Shown piece by piece: positions 5,310 to 7,234 of a stretch of DNA of 7,234 nucleotides (position 1 is its first letter; each line of letters opens with the position of its first letter). Source of the DNA: UBA11865 sp035686605 (GTDB taxonomy: Bacteria; Chloroflexota; Anaerolineae; Promineifilales; Promineifilaceae); contig DASRZI010000117.1 in assembly GCA_035686605.1 (NCBI GenBank), positions 1 to 7,234 on the forward strand. The letters run 5' to 3'. The notes below the pieces were generated by a model. It did no database searches. It was not told the origin of the DNA and saw only the letters and a program-made list of their open reading frames with translations. Position numbers and translations under genes: made by a program.

Positions 5310-7234
5310 TTGTCCGATACCCGAGATCAGCATCACCGAAATAAACGCAGCGCGTACCTGCTTGCTCTCATTCTGCTAACAGCCTCGATTGCTCTAATCC
5401 TTTATTGGCCAACGCTCCGGCTTCCTCTACTTTACGACGATCTCCTACATATCCGGATCACAAAGGGATTAGATTTTGCCAGCGTTTGGCTGCCAACCGA
5501 GGACTTTGGTTTCTACCGTCCCCTGACATTTTTGCCCTTACTGCTGATAAAAGGCGCTTTCGGTTTCTATCCGTCTGAGCTGTTACACGGTATCAACGTC
5601 CTTCAACACGCCTTAAACGCGGCACTTCTCGTGGCCCTGTCCTGGCGGCTGTGGCGCCGAAAACACTGGGCCTTGGCGGCGGGTTTGCTGTTTGCCCTCT
5701 TCCCTTTCTCTTACCAGGCCGTCGCCGTTTATGGGCACAACGTTCACCCCACAACCACTGGACTCATATTAGGGGGGCTGCACACATACCTGAGCGCGAT
5801 CAGAGCCACGGGCCGAGCAGCAGGATGGTGGGTTGCTACGATCTTCTTTTTCATAGCCGGCTTGCTCAGTCATGAGTCCGGTATATTGTTTGGCGCGTTA
5901 GTGGCCCTGGTCCATTGGAACGATCGAGGCCGCCCGCCCAAGATCGAACTTCATCAACCCGCATCTTCTCTGAAGAGGTTAGCGAGCCGGCCCTGGTTTC
6001 TGTTTACGGTCGCCGGCTTTATCTACGCTTTTGGTTACCAATTTCTAAATCTCAGCCGTGCTCCCCAGGCGAGTTTTGGCGCTGGATCACTTTGGTACAA
6101 AATCCTCTATCTTGGCCAGGGAGCCGCCTACCCGGTTACCCGGTTCGGGCGCTGGCTGCCGGATGCCGATCCTGCCGCCGCCATTCTCGTTTTAGCCGGG
6201 CTAGGGTTGATGCTTGCTTTGACTATTTGGAGCGCTCGCGATAAAAACAACCGCCTGCCGCTCCTGTTGGGATGGGGATGGTGGGCTTTGGCGTCACTAT
6301 TGGTCGCCTTGCCTTTGGAGACTTCCTACCTGCTTCACGGGCCCAGGCTGCTTTACCTGAGCAGCGCCGGTTTGGCATTGCTCTGGCCCGTTTTAATCGA
6401 GCCACTTTACAAGATAGGGAGCGTTGGGCGGGTATTGTGGGGGGCGATCCTGGTCGTGATCCTGGTCTCGAATTGGATCTATATCAGGGAGAGGCTGGCT
6501 GACTACACCCAATTGACAGCAGTTGTCGACCGGGTTGAAGATGTCATGGGCGACAGCGCCAGCGGTGAAGGAGTTCTCCTCGTAAATCTTCCCCAATGGA
6601 TTGACAGGTTGGACAATAATTACCCAGTTGGGGTCGACCTTGTAGCCATGCTGGGGGATTATCTCTTTGTTGAGGAGCTTATTGGTGAAAATCTTCGGGC
6701 TGACTTGCCCGTGAGGACTGTCTTGGTGCCGGACCTGCTTGCCACCTACCCGGAATACAGCTACGGCGTTCACGAACAGCCCACAGGAGATTTACTAATT
6801 GGAGACTGGGCGCCGGAGGGCAGCCACGTCTTTATCACGGCCTATACAAGTGAGGGAGTCCAGGCGAGATATGTGGGGAAGATAGCCCCTGCGGACAAAC
6901 CTGCCGATCCGGTTGCTACCTTCGGGCCCTATGATTTGATACGCGCGTCCGCTCAAAGCTGTGATGGCATCGTGGAGACAACTGCCACCTGGCGAATTAG
7001 CCAGGATCCAGATCGAGATCAACTCATTTCGCCGACAACGTCTGTATTTGTGCAACTTATAGACAAGAATGGACAAATCATCGACCAAAGCGACGGTCCA
7101 TTCCTTTCTCTGAGGCCAGAACTCCTGAACCTGTCGCCGGCCTGGCAGATTGTGGATAGGCGGGAGCTGACAGATGGTCAAAACGAGGCCGGAGAGCTGC
7201 TGCTCGGTGTCTACGATTATGCCAGCGGAATCCG
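5310..7234 (+). CDS. GT-C fold membrane glycosyltransferase (PMT/TMTC-like), C-terminus missing
   Basis: The frame stays open to the right edge: 641 codons plus two bases. The only early start is TTG at 5310, because an in-frame TAG lies at 5298-5300 and the first in-frame ATG is codon 301. After a basic N-terminus, a membrane helix (about 16-36) leads to YDD (42-44), the acidic motif in the first outer loop typical of GT-C enzymes. GFYRPLTFLP (67-76) and a segment with HGINVLQHALNAALL (93-107) resemble PMT/TMTC-type proteins, as do SHESG (187-191) and RLLYLSSAG (346-354). About ten hydrophobic segments extend to about residue 391. A soluble region follows (392-641) whose end, VFVQLIDKNGQIIDQSDGP and later GVYDYASGI, matches a beta-rich domain I associate with Chloroflexota glycosyltransferases. 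It probably transfers a sugar from a lipid carrier; donor and acceptor are unknown. Confidence 0.85.
   Translation, partial: MSDTRDQHHRNKRSAYLLALILLTASIALILYWPTLRLPLLYDDLLHIRITKGLDFASVWLPTEDFGFYRPLTFLPLLLIKGAFGFYPSELLHGINVLQHALNAALLVALSWRLWRRKHWALAAGLLFALFPFSYQAVAVYGHNVHPTTTGLILGGLHTYLSAIRATGRAAGWWVATIFFFIAGLLSHESGILFGALVALVHWNDRGRPPKIELHQPASSLKRLASRPWFLFTVAGFIYAFGYQFLNLSRAPQASFGAGSLWYKILYLGQGAAYPVTRFGRWLPDADPAAAILVLAGLGLMLALTIWSARDKNNRLPLLLGWGWWALASLLVALPLETSYLLHGPRLLYLSSAGLALLWPVLIEPLYKIGSVGRVLWGAILVVILVSNWIYIRERLADYTQLTAVVDRVEDVMGDSASGEGVLLVNLPQWIDRLDNNYPVGVDLVAMLGDYLFVEELIGENLRADLPVRTVLVPDLLATYPEYSYGVHEQPTGDLLIGDWAPEGSHVFITAYTSEGVQARYVGKIAPADKPADPVATFGPYDLIRASAQSCDGIVETTATWRISQDPDRDQLISPTTSVFVQLIDKNGQIIDQSDGPFLSLRPELLNLSPAWQIVDRRELTDGQNEAGELLLGVYDYASGI

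Noticed and set aside
6393..7181. Two minus-strand open frames of 126 and 128 codons
   Set aside because: They lie antisense to the glycosyltransferase frame, whose membrane segments and C-terminal domain continue unbroken through this stretch.

Overview
The window looks like a chromosomal segment of a Chloroflexota bacterium, probably Anaerolineae- or Caldilineae-like. This is an inference from protein character: a Ser/Thr/Pro-linker lipoprotein of a type common there, and a GT-C membrane glycosyltransferase ending in a beta-rich domain that I associate with that phylum. No rRNA or other decisive marker is present. Base composition is moderately GC-rich and even. I see no mobile element, CRISPR array, tRNA or prophage gene.

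Layout. Two transcription units diverge from a control region at about 3202-3366. Leftward (minus strand) run an alpha/beta hydrolase (2329-3201), a lipoprotein whose ATG directly follows the hydrolase stop codon (1687-2328), methionyl-tRNA formyltransferase fmt (585-1520), and the first 99 codons of a ketopantoate-reductase-like gene cut by the left edge (1-299). Rightward run mutL (3367-5244) and, 65 bases on, a large membrane glycosyltransferase cut by the right edge (from 5310).

Functions. The genes do not form one pathway. Fmt makes the initiator formyl-Met-tRNA. MutL is the nicking, endonuclease-type mismatch-repair protein. The reductase-like protein may serve pantothenate/CoA synthesis. 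The hydrolase and lipoprotein form a tight, probably translationally coupled pair of unknown joint role. The glycosyltransferase probably acts on a lipid-linked sugar at the membrane.

The most interesting material is between the genes. At 1581-1662 two tandem copies of a stem-loop module sit between the lipoprotein gene and fmt. Their stems differ by a compensatory base-pair change, and a competing longer stem is possible. At 342-420 a degenerate 13-bp tandem array lies upstream of the reductase-like gene and supplies its candidate -35 box. Both fmt and mutL have a -10-like box 6-8 bases before the ATG and no Shine-Dalgarno sequence, which suggests leaderless mRNAs. I found no convincing new multi-gene system; the gene content is mostly housekeeping.
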